Shown here piece after piece: positions 1-8,241 of a stretch of 64,000 nucleotides of DNA (positions are counted from its first letter, which is position 1; each line of letters opens with the position of its first letter). The notes beneath the pieces were generated by a model, which was not told where the DNA came from, did not search any database, and saw only the letters and a list, made by a program, of their open reading frames with translations. Source of the stretch: Synechococcus lacustris (GTDB lineage: Bacteria > Cyanobacteriota > Cyanobacteriia > PCC-6307 > Cyanobiaceae); contig CAJAQB010000013.1 of the NCBI GenBank assembly GCA_903943975.1, positions 62,001 to 126,000 on the forward strand. The letters run 5' to 3'. The translations under genes were made by a program, and so were the position numbers.

Positions 1-1460
1 GTACGGATCTGGCCCTGCTCCATGGCCTTGGCCATTTGCTCAAGCAAGGCAACACCCTTGACCTTGGCTTTATCGCTGACCACACTGAAGGGTTTGATCG
101 CTACAAAGAGCTGTTGCGGGCTTGGACGCCGCAGCGGGTTAGTGATATCTGCGGTATCGACCCCACGGAGCTGGAGGCCGTGGCCCAGGCCTGGGGGCAC
201 AGCCCAGCGGTGCTCAGTGGTTGGTCGATGGGGGTGAACCAGTCGCAGGAAGGCAGTGCCACGGTGAGTGCCATCGTTAATTTGCACCTGCTCACTGGTC
301 AGATTGGCAGGGCTGGTGCCGGTCCCTTTTCGCTCACTGGCCAGCCCAATGCCATGGGCGGCCGCGAGGCGGGGGGCTTGGCCCAGCTGCTGCCTGGGTA
401 TCGCAGCGTCGCTGTTGCCGACCACCGGGCTGAGCTCGAGAGCCACTGGGGCCTGCCTGGGGGTTCGATCGCTGCGGAGCCTGGCCTCGATGTGTGGGCC
501 CAGGTGGAGGCCATGGAGCGGGGTGAGTTGGGTCTTTGGTGGGTGGCTGCCACTAATCCGCTGGTGAGCTTGCCTTCCCTCGATCGGGTGCGGGCTGCGG
601 CCCAGAACTGCCCCCTGGTGGTGCTCAGTGAGGCCTATGCCGGCACAGAAACCGCTGCGGTGGCCCACCTTGTACTGCCGGCCGCCCAGTGGAGTGAGAA
701 GCAGGGGGTGATGACCAATTCGGAAAGGCGGGTCACCCTCTGCCGCCAGTTCCGACCGGCGCCCGGGGAGGCCCGGGCCGATTGGGCGATCTTTGCTGAG
801 TTGGGGCGAAGGCTGGGATTTGGGGAGGCCTTTAGCTATGCCGATAGCAGTGAGGTGTTCGCCGAGTTTGTGGCGTTAACTGCTGGTCGTGTTTGCGACA
901 TGGCCGGTCTTAGCCATCAGCTCCTGGCTGACCATGGCCCCCAGCAATGGCCGTTTAGCCAAGGCACCGCTCCTGGCGCTGGCACGGCTCGGCTTTACCT
1001 GGACCACTGTTTCCCAACGGCGACCGGTCGGGCTTTATTCCATTGCGACCAGCCCTTTGGTCTGGCGGAACCCCCCTGTGACTCGTATCCCCTGGTGCTC
1101 AGCGTTGGCCGTTACTTGGGCCATTGGCACACCATGACCCGCACGGCCCAGGTGCCAAGGTTGCTTAAGCAGCATCCTGAGGCGTTGCTGGAGGTGCATC
1201 CCCGCGATGGCGCCAGCCATGGACTAGTTGATGGGGGCTGGGCCGAGGTGCGCTCGCGGCGGGCGGCGATCAGCGCAAGGGTGCAGATAACTGATTTGAT
1301 CCGTCCTGGCACCGTGTTTTTGCCGATGCATTGGGGTGCTTCCCAGCCCAATCCCTGTGAGGCCAATCGTCTGATGCACGAGCTGGGTTGCCCCCACTCC
1401 AAGCAGCCGGAGTTGAAGGCTGCAGCGGTGAGGCTGACGCCATTGCCCCAGGGCGGGTAA
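1..1460 (+). CDS. narB: Ferredoxin-nitrate reductase, C-terminal part (5' end outside window)
   Basis: Reduces nitrate to nitrite in the cytoplasm with a molybdenum bis-MGD cofactor and an Fe-S cluster, taking electrons from ferredoxin. The open frame enters from the left edge (codons run from base 3, reading TDLALLHG), so the N-terminal Fe-S and first Mo domains are missing. What is visible is the second half of a molybdopterin oxidoreductase, ending in the molybdopterin-dinucleotide-binding domain (about the last 120 residues; motif GHWHTMTRT). The gene converges on nrtD with only 8 nt between stops. In many freshwater cyanobacteria narB closes a nirA-nrtABCD-narB operon; here it faces the transporter genes instead. 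NarB is preferred over formate dehydrogenase because narM, nrt and nirA are neighbours. Confidence 0.93.
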   Translation, partial: TDLALLHGLGHLLKQGNTLDLGFIADHTEGFDRYKELLRAWTPQRVSDICGIDPTELEAVAQAWGHSPAVLSGWSMGVNQSQEGSATVSAIVNLHLLTGQIGRAGAGPFSLTGQPNAMGGREAGGLAQLLPGYRSVAVADHRAELESHWGLPGGSIAAEPGLDVWAQVEAMERGELGLWWVAATNPLVSLPSLDRVRAAAQNCPLVVLSEAYAGTETAAVAHLVLPAAQWSEKQGVMTNSERRVTLCRQFRPAPGEARADWAIFAELGRRLGFGEAFSYADSSEVFAEFVALTAGRVCDMAGLSHQLLADHGPQQWPFSQGTAPGAGTARLYLDHCFPTATGRALFHCDQPFGLAEPPCDSYPLVLSVGRYLGHWHTMTRTAQVPRLLKQHPEALLEVHPRDGASHGLVDGGWAEVRSRRAAISARVQITDLIRPGTVFLPMHWGASQPNPCEANRLMHELGCPHSKQPELKAAAVRLTPLPQGG

Positions 1461-1468
1461 CTGGGTTT

Positions 1469-2266
1469 TTAGCCCCCCTGGCGTTCGTATAGAAACTCAA
1501 GGGCGCGGTTGCGAAGTTCTCCGTAACGGCGGTCGTGCAGCAGGGAATCGCGGTCACGGGGGCGATCAAAGGGAATTGTCAGGATTTCGCCAATGCTGGC
1601 GGAGGGGCCATTGGTGAGCATTACAACCCGATCGGAGAGAAATAGGGCTTCATCAATGTCGTGGGTGATCATTAGCACCGTGCAGGATTGCTGTCGCCAA
1701 AGGGCAAGTAATTCCTCTTGTAATTCCTCCTTGGTGATCGGATCTAGGGCCCCAAAGGGTTCATCTAGGATTAATACTGGAGGTTTCATCGCCATGGCCC
1801 TGGCAATCGCTACTCTCTGGCGCATGCCACCGGATAATTCGCCAGGGTGACAGTCAAGGGCATCACCTAAGCCAACGGTTTCGAGCATGGCCTTGGCTTC
1901 TGCCACCAATAATTTACGCGGTTCCCCCCGGCGGATTGAACGAAGGCCTAAGACCACATTCTCGAGGGCCGTTTTCCATGGCAGTAGGGCGTAGTTCTGA
2001 AACACCACCATGCGGTCTGGACCTGGTCCTGCCACCGGCTTACCTTCCACTAGCACGCTGCCGCTGCTTGGGATTTCAAAGCCAGAAAGTGTGTTTAGCA
2101 GGGTGGATTTGCCACAGCCAGAGTGGCCGATCACGCAAACAAATTCACCAGCTGCCACACTTAGGTTGACCCCTTGCAGCACCTCTATACTGCCCGAATC
2201 AGAGGGAAAACTTTTGCCTAGGTCATTAAAGTCAACCCGGCGGCCGCGGCGTTCGGACACAGTCAT
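1469..2266 (-). CDS. nrtD: Nitrate ABC transporter ATP-binding subunit NrtD
   Basis: One of two ATPases that power the NrtABCD nitrate/nitrite importer at the inner membrane. It is 265 residues with a Walker A GHSGCGKST, signature LSGGMRQR and Walker B ILDEPFGALD, typical of the NrtD/SsuB/TauB family. The start is the ATG at 2266, which overlaps the nrtC stop in an ATGA; a TTG 9 nt upstream is possible but less likely. It is the last gene of nrtA-B-C-D on this strand. It lacks the substrate-binding-like C-terminal domain of its paralogue NrtC, as expected for NrtD. Confidence 0.95.
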   Translation of the reverse strand: MTVSERRGRRVDFNDLGKSFPSDSGSIEVLQGVNLSVAAGEFVCVIGHSGCGKSTLLNTLSGFEIPSSGSVLVEGKPVAGPGPDRMVVFQNYALLPWKTALENVVLGLRSIRRGEPRKLLVAEAKAMLETVGLGDALDCHPGELSGGMRQRVAIARAMAMKPPVLILDEPFGALDPITKEELQEELLALWRQQSCTVLMITHDIDEALFLSDRVVMLTNGPSASIGEILTIPFDRPRDRDSLLHDRRYGELRNRALEFLYERQGG

Positions 2267-4248
2267 GGCAGGCAAGGGCTGAGGGTGGAAAAGGGCAAGT
2301 TGTGGGCGTAGCGCAGGGGTTCGTCTAGATCGAAATACTCACCCTCGGTCAGTTGGTATCTCCGCTGGGTGGGTTCTTGGTCACTGATGCCCAGGCGACC
2401 GCAGGCCTCCAGGAACAGGCGCCGGCCATAGACGCGTTCAAGCAGCTCTTGGCGATGGCTGGGCCATTCGGCCATGCCCCAGCGGGCCAACTGGGTTAGT
2501 ACCCATAAACCCTCCGCCGGGTCTGGGTAACTGGCTTGGCCCAGGAAGAAACGGTTGAAACGCAGCAAGCTCGTGGCCTGGTTTAGGTCGTTGGCCAAAT
2601 TTGATTCGGCCAGACCCTCCTGCAGGGGGGCGAGTAACTGGGGGCCGAAGGCTTGGGGTTCCGTGAGGACCTCAAGTAGTTCTTGGCGATGGCTGGTTTG
2701 GTCACAAAAGGCGGCAGCCTCGAGCACGGCCGCAATAAGACCAACGGCAATACTGCTGGATTGATTGCTTTGGGCATCTACCCAGGATTCGCGTAGGGCA
2801 AGTACCTTCTCGGCATGGTTGGGCCAGATGGCGGCGTCCGTGAGTACCACGCGGCCACTACGTCGATGCTGGGCCAGGCAGGCCCTTAATTTCCCTGCGG
2901 CAAAGCCATCAATTAGCCCCCCTTCCAGGGCAGCTAGCAGACCCAGTGGGCTGCGCCGTTGCCAGATCACCTGGGCTGGATCCACCCCTTGGCGGGCCAA
3001 CCAATGGCGCAGTAATAATTCCGCCATGGAGAGCCGATCGGGCACCCCCAGCCGTAGGGGACGGCCCTGGCGCAGGTGGAGTAGCAGGCCGTCGCTGGAG
3101 CTGATCGAGAGCTGGGTGCCCAGCACTAGGGCGTTGCCATTGCGGCTGAGGGTTTGGGTAACCACCATGGGCAGCGGTGTGCTGCCCATGGCACCGGCGG
3201 CCATGGTTAGGGGCTGGGCGGCACTGAGGGCAGCGCCGTCCAGTCTTTCTATGCGTAGTAAGTCGTCAATTTCCTCCCAGCTCTGGCAGCCCAGCAGCTC
3301 GACCCGCAGCCCCTGTTTTTCGAAAAGTTGCTTTTGGCGGGCCACCAGTAGGGGGGCGGCATCCAGGCCGGGCAGGTAGCCGAGGCGGATTGGCTTGGGG
3401 CTGGGGCTGCTGGCTACGGCGGTTGGCAGCTCCGCTGCCGGTTTTGGTGGGGCCGGTTTTCGGTTTGACAACCGGCGTTGGTCGTGGAGGAACTCGAGTA
3501 ATTCGTTGCGTAGTTTGTAGTAATCGGGGTGTTGGAGCACCGCCTTGCGGCAGCGGGGCCGCTCGAAAGGTACCGCCACGATGCGGCCGATATGGGCTTT
3601 TGGCCCATTGGTGAGCAACACCACTCGATCACTAAGTAGCAACGCCTCATCGACGTCGTGGGTGACCATCACCGTTGTGATGCCAGCCTTTTGGCAGAGC
3701 TGCATTAATTGCTCTTGCAGATGGCCCCGGGTGAGGGCATCGAGGGCGCCAAAGGGTTCATCCAGTAACAGCAGCTTGGGTTCGAGGGCCAGGGCCCGGG
3801 CGATGGCTACCCGTTGGCGCATGCCCCCAGACAGTTGGCCCGGCATCCGCTCAGCCACCTTGTCGAGATTCACCATGGCCAAGGCTGCTTCGGTGCGTTC
3901 GGCCCGTTCCGATGCACTTAGCTCGCGTTTAACTTCCCGCAGGGCCAGGGCGACGTTCTGGCGCACGCTGCGCCAGGGCAATAGCGAATAGTTTTGAAAC
4001 ACCACCATTCTTTCTGGGCCTGGTTCGGTGACCTGGCGACCCTCAAGGATTACCCCCCCACGGCTGGGTTGGCTAAGACCGGCCAGGATATTTAGCAGGG
4101 TTGATTTGCCACAGCCGGAGTGGCCCACCAGGGAAACAAATTCTCCCTTACTGATTTCAAGATTGATGGTGCTCAGCGCCTCAAGCACCGTGCCATCGGC
4201 TCGGGTGAAGTTTTGCTCCACCGAATCCAGTTGCAAAAAACTCGCCAT
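2263..4248 (-). CDS. nrtC: Nitrate ABC transporter ATPase with NrtA-like regulatory domain, NrtC
   Basis: A 661-residue two-domain protein. Residues about 1-265 are an ABC ATPase (GHSGCGKST, LSGGMRQR, LLLDEPFGALD). After a proline-rich linker (about 270-295) comes a domain of about 365 residues resembling the binding protein NrtA (begins PIRLGYLPGLDAAPLLVA). In the family this cytoplasmic C-terminal domain binds nitrate/nitrite and mediates inhibition of the transporter by ammonium. Length and architecture match NrtC. The stop overlaps nrtD by 4 nt, and 40 nt separate it from nrtB upstream, so it lies in the nrtABCD operon. Confidence 0.95.
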   Translation of the reverse strand: MASFLQLDSVEQNFTRADGTVLEALSTINLEISKGEFVSLVGHSGCGKSTLLNILAGLSQPSRGGVILEGRQVTEPGPERMVVFQNYSLLPWRSVRQNVALALREVKRELSASERAERTEAALAMVNLDKVAERMPGQLSGGMRQRVAIARALALEPKLLLLDEPFGALDALTRGHLQEQLMQLCQKAGITTVMVTHDVDEALLLSDRVVLLTNGPKAHIGRIVAVPFERPRCRKAVLQHPDYYKLRNELLEFLHDQRRLSNRKPAPPKPAAELPTAVASSPSPKPIRLGYLPGLDAAPLLVARQKQLFEKQGLRVELLGCQSWEEIDDLLRIERLDGAALSAAQPLTMAAGAMGSTPLPMVVTQTLSRNGNALVLGTQLSISSSDGLLLHLRQGRPLRLGVPDRLSMAELLLRHWLARQGVDPAQVIWQRRSPLGLLAALEGGLIDGFAAGKLRACLAQHRRSGRVVLTDAAIWPNHAEKVLALRESWVDAQSNQSSSIAVGLIAAVLEAAAFCDQTSHRQELLEVLTEPQAFGPQLLAPLQEGLAESNLANDLNQATSLLRFNRFFLGQASYPDPAEGLWVLTQLARWGMAEWPSHRQELLERVYGRRLFLEACGRLGISDQEPTQRRYQLTEGEYFDLDEPLRYAHNLPFSTLSPCLP

Positions 4249-4288
4249 GGAATTGCCTTAGGGGTGCCGTGGGTGGGGGATTTTGCTT

Positions 4289-5077
4289 TTAGCGTTGTGG
4301 ACCACTAACCCGGTCACCAACCCAGGCCACCAGTCGGTCGAGGAGTAAACCCACTACCCCCACATAGAGGATGGCAAGCAGAATTTGGCTGGTGCTGGAG
4401 TCGCCACCGGCGTTGTAGGCATCCCAGATGAAGAAGCCAATGCCACCATCGGCTTTAAGCATTTCTGCCGCCACGATGGCCAACCAGGCTAAGCCAATGG
4501 CAATGCGGAGGCCGGTGAACACATAGGGGGCCGTTGATGGCACCACGATGTCCCAAAGAAAGCTGCGCTTACGTAGCCGTAATACCCGGGCGACGTTGCG
4601 ATAGTCCTGGGGGATTTCGCGGATGCCCATGGCTGTATTTATCACAATTGGCCAGATGGCCGTGATAAAGATTACAAAAATGGCTGCGGCATCGGCCTGC
4701 TGAAATAGCAGTAGCGAAATTGGCAGCCAGGCCAGGGGGGGCACCGTGCGTAGTACCTGGATCACTGGGTCAAAACCGCGACGAACGAAGCGGTTAAGGC
4801 CCAGGGCGAGGCCGCAGGAGATGCCCACCACTGCGGCCAGGCTGTAACCCACTGCGACCCGTTGTAATGAGATCAGGATTTGCCAGCCGAGGCCCTTGGC
4901 GGTGCCGCCGTCGTCATAGAAGGGTTTAACGATGTATGGATTCCAGGTTTGAGTGATCACCTGGATCGGTCCGGGGAAATCACTGTTGGTGCCACTGCAG
5001 AGCAGTTGCCAAATCAGCAGTATTGCTGCGGTGCAGATAAGGGGGGGCTTGATCTGCCGCACCAGGGAGTTGGTCAT
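4289..5077 (-). CDS. nrtB: Nitrate ABC transporter permease NrtB
   Basis: The membrane channel of the nitrate importer: 262 residues with about six hydrophobic segments. The EAA-type coupling loop is visible as IPQDYRNVARVLRLRKRSF followed by GLRIAIGLAWLAIVAAEML, typical of the NrtB/SsuC/TauC family. It lies 87 nt downstream of nrtA and upstream of nrtC in the same direction. The nrtA-nrtB gap holds a CCCCCGGGGG palindrome (5128-5137) that could help set the higher level of the binding protein relative to the membrane genes; this is inference. Confidence 0.94.
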   Translation of the reverse strand: MTNSLVRQIKPPLICTAAILLIWQLLCSGTNSDFPGPIQVITQTWNPYIVKPFYDDGGTAKGLGWQILISLQRVAVGYSLAAVVGISCGLALGLNRFVRRGFDPVIQVLRTVPPLAWLPISLLLFQQADAAAIFVIFITAIWPIVINTAMGIREIPQDYRNVARVLRLRKRSFLWDIVVPSTAPYVFTGLRIAIGLAWLAIVAAEMLKADGGIGFFIWDAYNAGGDSSTSQILLAILYVGVVGLLLDRLVAWVGDRVSGPQR

Positions 5078-5164
5078 GGCGAGGACTGGATTTAGATAAT
5101 GGGAAAAGCAAGGGGAGGCACTAGGCCCCCCCGGGGGTTCAGGACCTCACCGCAGTCTTTTAAA

Positions 5165-6433
5165 TTATTTAACGGCTTTGATCTTGAGGCTGTTGAGGTA
5201 GCCCATGGGGTTTTTGGGATCAAATTTAACCCCATCAAAGAAGACCTCTACCCCACGGGAATCGGTGGCAGGAATCTCTTTGATGCCATTGGCCTTGGCT
5301 GCGGCACGCCAAAGGTCTGAGCGGTTTACCTTGTCGACAAGCGCCTTGATATTTGTGCTTTTAGGCAAATAGCCCCAGCGAATATCCTCTGTGACAAACC
5401 AGGTGTCGTGGCTTTTGTAAGGGAAGGAGGCATTGTTCTTGAAGAATAGCATTTTATAGGGGCTGTTGCTCACCTTACGGCCATCTCCATAGTCCACATC
5501 CCCTTGCAGGCGGGGCAGCAGGTCATCTACGCTGGCTTTCACATATTTGTCTTCAGATAGGATTTCGGCCAGTTCCTTTGTGTTGGTTGGGTTGTCGGCC
5601 CACTGTTGGGCTTGCTGCACAGCCATTAACAGTCGTAGGGTGGCGTTAGGATTTTTCTTCACCCAATCGGCCCGCATCGAGAAAGCTTTCTCGGGGTGTT
5701 CCTTCCAGATTTCACCGGTTTGGGTAACGGTATAGCCGAGCTTTTTGTTGACTAGGCGCTCGTTCCAGGGTTCGCCAACACAGAAGACATCCATGGTGCC
5801 AGACTGCATGTTGGCCACCATCTGCGGAGGTGGGATCACCACTACGTCGGCATCTTTGTTGGGATCAACTCCATTAGCAGCCATCCAGTAACGCATCCAG
5901 AGGTCGTGGGTGCCGCCCGGAAATGTTACTGCTGCCTTGAATTTGTCGCCGGTCTTATTTTTTTTCTCGATTGCCGATTCAAGGTTAGTCGACTTTGCCT
6001 TGAACTTGTCGGCCAGGAATTCTTTAGAGCTTGAGATTGCTTGCCCCTGGGTGTTCAGTCTGGCTAGCAGCACCATTGGTACGGGCTGACGGCTTTTGCT
6101 GATTGCTCCTGTGGTTAGTAGATAGGGCATCGGCGAAAGAATATGGGCGCCATCAATGCCACCTCTCTCTCCGCCAAGTTCTAGGTTATCGCGGGTTACC
6201 GCCCAAGATGTTTGCTTCATTAGCTTCACCCCAGGCATGCCCTGCTTGTCAAAGAAGCCCTTTTCTTTGGCGATAATCAGTGGGGCTGCGTCGGTTAGGG
6301 CAATGAAGCCCAGCTCCACGTTGGTTGTTTCCGGTTTGCCAGGGGCAGCTTGGGCGACTAAGGGGGCTAGCAGCACCGTGGCAGCGCTCAAGGCAGCCGT
6401 TTTCAGGGCGAAACGCCGGGTAAGTGGTCCCAT
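5165..6433 (-). CDS. nrtA: Nitrate-binding protein NrtA
   Basis: The periplasmic receptor that captures nitrate/nitrite and hands it to NrtB. It is 422 residues with the family signature near the mature N terminus (ELGFIALTDAAPLIIAKEKG), followed by the NrtA/CmpA-type body. The signal region starts MGPLTRRFALK, a twin-arginine-like motif, then a hydrophobic stretch and an AQA/A site at about residue 29. There is no lipobox cysteine, although NrtA of freshwater model strains is a lipoprotein. It heads the nrtABCD operon. CmpA (bicarbonate) is the main alternative, but the surrounding nitrate genes argue for NrtA. Confidence 0.93.
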   Translation of the reverse strand: MGPLTRRFALKTAALSAATVLLAPLVAQAAPGKPETTNVELGFIALTDAAPLIIAKEKGFFDKQGMPGVKLMKQTSWAVTRDNLELGGERGGIDGAHILSPMPYLLTTGAISKSRQPVPMVLLARLNTQGQAISSSKEFLADKFKAKSTNLESAIEKKNKTGDKFKAAVTFPGGTHDLWMRYWMAANGVDPNKDADVVVIPPPQMVANMQSGTMDVFCVGEPWNERLVNKKLGYTVTQTGEIWKEHPEKAFSMRADWVKKNPNATLRLLMAVQQAQQWADNPTNTKELAEILSEDKYVKASVDDLLPRLQGDVDYGDGRKVSNSPYKMLFFKNNASFPYKSHDTWFVTEDIRWGYLPKSTNIKALVDKVNRSDLWRAAAKANGIKEIPATDSRGVEVFFDGVKFDPKNPMGYLNSLKIKAVK

Positions 6434-6555
6434 GACAGAAATAAGTTTCAGTGGAACCCGGAGTCAGAAAGGTGCAGCCGGGTAGGGGGTGCGGCGCGAC
6501 TGCTGACCGCCTAAGTAGATCACCATGGGCAGGGGCAGTTGCATTGTGCTAATTG

Positions 6556-7065
6556 CTACCGATCGCCCAGCAGATCCCAGGCCGGATTAAGCCGGCCCAG
6601 GATTTCAGGCAAGGCCACTGGCAGGTTTCGATGTTCATGGCCGGGGTGGGAGAGCTTCACTAGGGCGAAGCGTTCCAGTTCTTGCAGGCGCTGCCATTGG
6701 TGGAGGCTGGGAGGCTGGCAGTCGATCTGGCGGCAGGCTTGCCCCAGGGCCTCGGGCACGGGGCCCAGCTGTTGCCAGCTTTCGTTGCTGGCCGGCGCCA
6801 GGGGAGTGGTGATGGCCCCTAAGCGTTCCGCCAGTTGGCTCAGATCTGCCGGGCCATCACCCCAGAGCAGCAGGGTTGTGCGCTCGGCCTCTGGCAATTC
6901 AAGCCAGTGTTGTAGGCGCAGCTTGCGGCCGCAGAGGTCTAGTTTGCGCCGCACTGCCATCGGTATGCATCGCAGGTTGCTGCTGAACTCGGCTTCAAAT
7001 GCGAAGCAGTGGCTGCATTGGTTAAGGGGGGACGTACTGGCTGGTCTGGTGCTTTCGGTATTCAT
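6556..7065 (-). CDS. narM: NarM-type nitrate-reductase-associated protein
   Basis: A 169-residue soluble protein. The stretch FEAEFSSNLRCIPMAVRRKL (about residues 23-42), followed by DLCG, matches the cyanobacterial nitrate-reductase-associated family (NarM, TIGR02664), which is needed for active nitrate reductase in Synechococcus by an unclear maturation role. The start ATG overlaps the stop of the upstream TrpD-like gene by 4 nt, so the two are very probably co-transcribed. nrtA follows 122 nt downstream on the same strand. A CxxC pair near residues 17-20 may be incidental. Confidence 0.85.
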   Translation of the reverse strand: MNTESTRPASTSPLNQCSHCFAFEAEFSSNLRCIPMAVRRKLDLCGRKLRLQHWLELPEAERTTLLLWGDGPADLSQLAERLGAITTPLAPASNESWQQLGPVPEALGQACRQIDCQPPSLHQWQRLQELERFALVKLSHPGHEHRNLPVALPEILGRLNPAWDLLGDR

Positions 7066-8156
7066 GGGGCGAGCGCCTTTTGTAGTTTCCCTAGCTGGCT
7101 AAGCACCGCTCCGCTTTGCAATAGCTCAGCTGCCTGATTAAGGCCCTCTTCGATGCTGCTTTGGTGGCCGCAAAGCCAGAGCAGAGAACCCAGGTTCCAA
7201 TGCAGGCTCTGGGCCAGGGGGCCGCTGCCCTCCAGGGCGGCCAGGGCTTGGCTGCTCCAGGTTTCCAGATCGATCCAGGGGGGTTCAGCCCCGGTAAAGC
7301 CATGGTCCCGCGGGTGCAGGATTAGTCGTTCGCTTTGACCCCCACGGACGCGACCGCTTATGCAGGCCCGGCTGAGGGGTAGATCGGTGGAGCCCTCCAG
7401 GCCCTTCACCGTGAGTAACTCGTTTTCCCCGGCCAGGGCTAAGGCGGCCCAGGCGCGCACCTCCGTGGGCGGATGAACAAAGCCACTTATCAAGAGGTGC
7501 TCCCCCTGGTGGGGGGTCCACAGCAGCTCAAGGCTGGCCACAGGCGGCCGTTTGCCAATCTGATCGCGCACCGGTATCAGCCGTTCGGCGGCAGGGAAGT
7601 GTCGTGGCTGATGGCAGAGCGCCAGGCCTTCCTGGTCAAGCAGCTTTTGCAGCTGGGCCAGCTCTAGGGGGCGCCAGTCGAGCCCGAGGCCGGCCATTAA
7701 TTCGGCCAGGGTGATGCCGAATTTCACTGGCATCGGGTTTCCGCCAGCGAGCACCACGGTTTCACCGGCTGCCACCAGGCCCACGGCTGTGAGTGGCAGC
7801 AGGGGGGCGGTACGGTTTCTGCCGTCGTAGGGCACCCCAAAACAAAGGGCCCTACGGCCCGGGCTATGCAGTAGTGGCCCGTGCCTGCGATAGCTGGCCA
7901 GCATCCCCGCCAGCTCCTGGGGTTCGGGCCGCCGAATCCGGTGGGCGATCAGGAAGGCCCCCATCTGGGCTTCCGAGGCTTCGCCCAGCAACATGGCGTC
8001 CATGGCTTCTTCCGCCTCCGCCAGGCTGAGGCCGCTGCTGGTGTGTTCGCCGCTGCCCACCTTGGCGATTAGCTCTCGGAACCGTCGCTGGGCCGGGCCT
8101 AAGGAGGAGCCTCGGTTGCTGGCCAGGTCCAAGGTGGCGGGTAATAAAGGAACCAT
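7062..8156 (-). CDS. TrpD2-like (anthranilate phosphoribosyltransferase family) protein
   Basis: A 364-residue member of the glycosyltransferase family 3/TrpD fold: an N-terminal helical domain (LSLAEAEEAMDAMLLGEASE) and an alpha/beta domain. The phosphoribosyl-pyrophosphate loop expected in true TrpD (GTGGD) appears altered (GVPYDGRNRTAPLLP). This points to the TrpD2/YbiB branch, whose E. coli member binds nucleic acid rather than making tryptophan. It is divergent from nirA with an 85-nt gap and coupled to narM by an ATGA overlap, which suggests a role in nitrate assimilation; that role is inference. Tryptophan biosynthesis is unlikely given the context. Confidence 0.75.
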   Translation of the reverse strand: MVPLLPATLDLASNRGSSLGPAQRRFRELIAKVGSGEHTSSGLSLAEAEEAMDAMLLGEASEAQMGAFLIAHRIRRPEPQELAGMLASYRRHGPLLHSPGRRALCFGVPYDGRNRTAPLLPLTAVGLVAAGETVVLAGGNPMPVKFGITLAELMAGLGLDWRPLELAQLQKLLDQEGLALCHQPRHFPAAERLIPVRDQIGKRPPVASLELLWTPHQGEHLLISGFVHPPTEVRAWAALALAGENELLTVKGLEGSTDLPLSRACISGRVRGGQSERLILHPRDHGFTGAEPPWIDLETWSSQALAALEGSGPLAQSLHWNLGSLLWLCGHQSSIEEGLNQAAELLQSGAVLSQLGKLQKALAP

Positions 8157-8241
8157 TCAAGCTTCTCGACTTTTGGTAGCGGATCGCACAGGGGGTTTCA
8201 GGGTTCGCTGGAGACAGTGGGACCCGTTGATCGCCTCCCCG

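Noticed and set aside
6546-6559. GTG-N8-TAC overlapping the narM stop, upstream of nrtA
   Set aside because: Orientation and distance are possible, but no proper -10 box follows at the right spacing, so it is not listed as a site.
8176-8189. GTA-N8-CAC before nirA, resembling an NtcA site
   Set aside because: Five of six bases match, but there is no TAN3T at 22-23 nt and such matches are expected by chance about once per few hundred bases.
7993-8241. Upstream extension of the nirA frame
   Set aside because: It is antisense to the TrpD-like gene and lacks NirA similarity; the ATG at 8242 fits the family.
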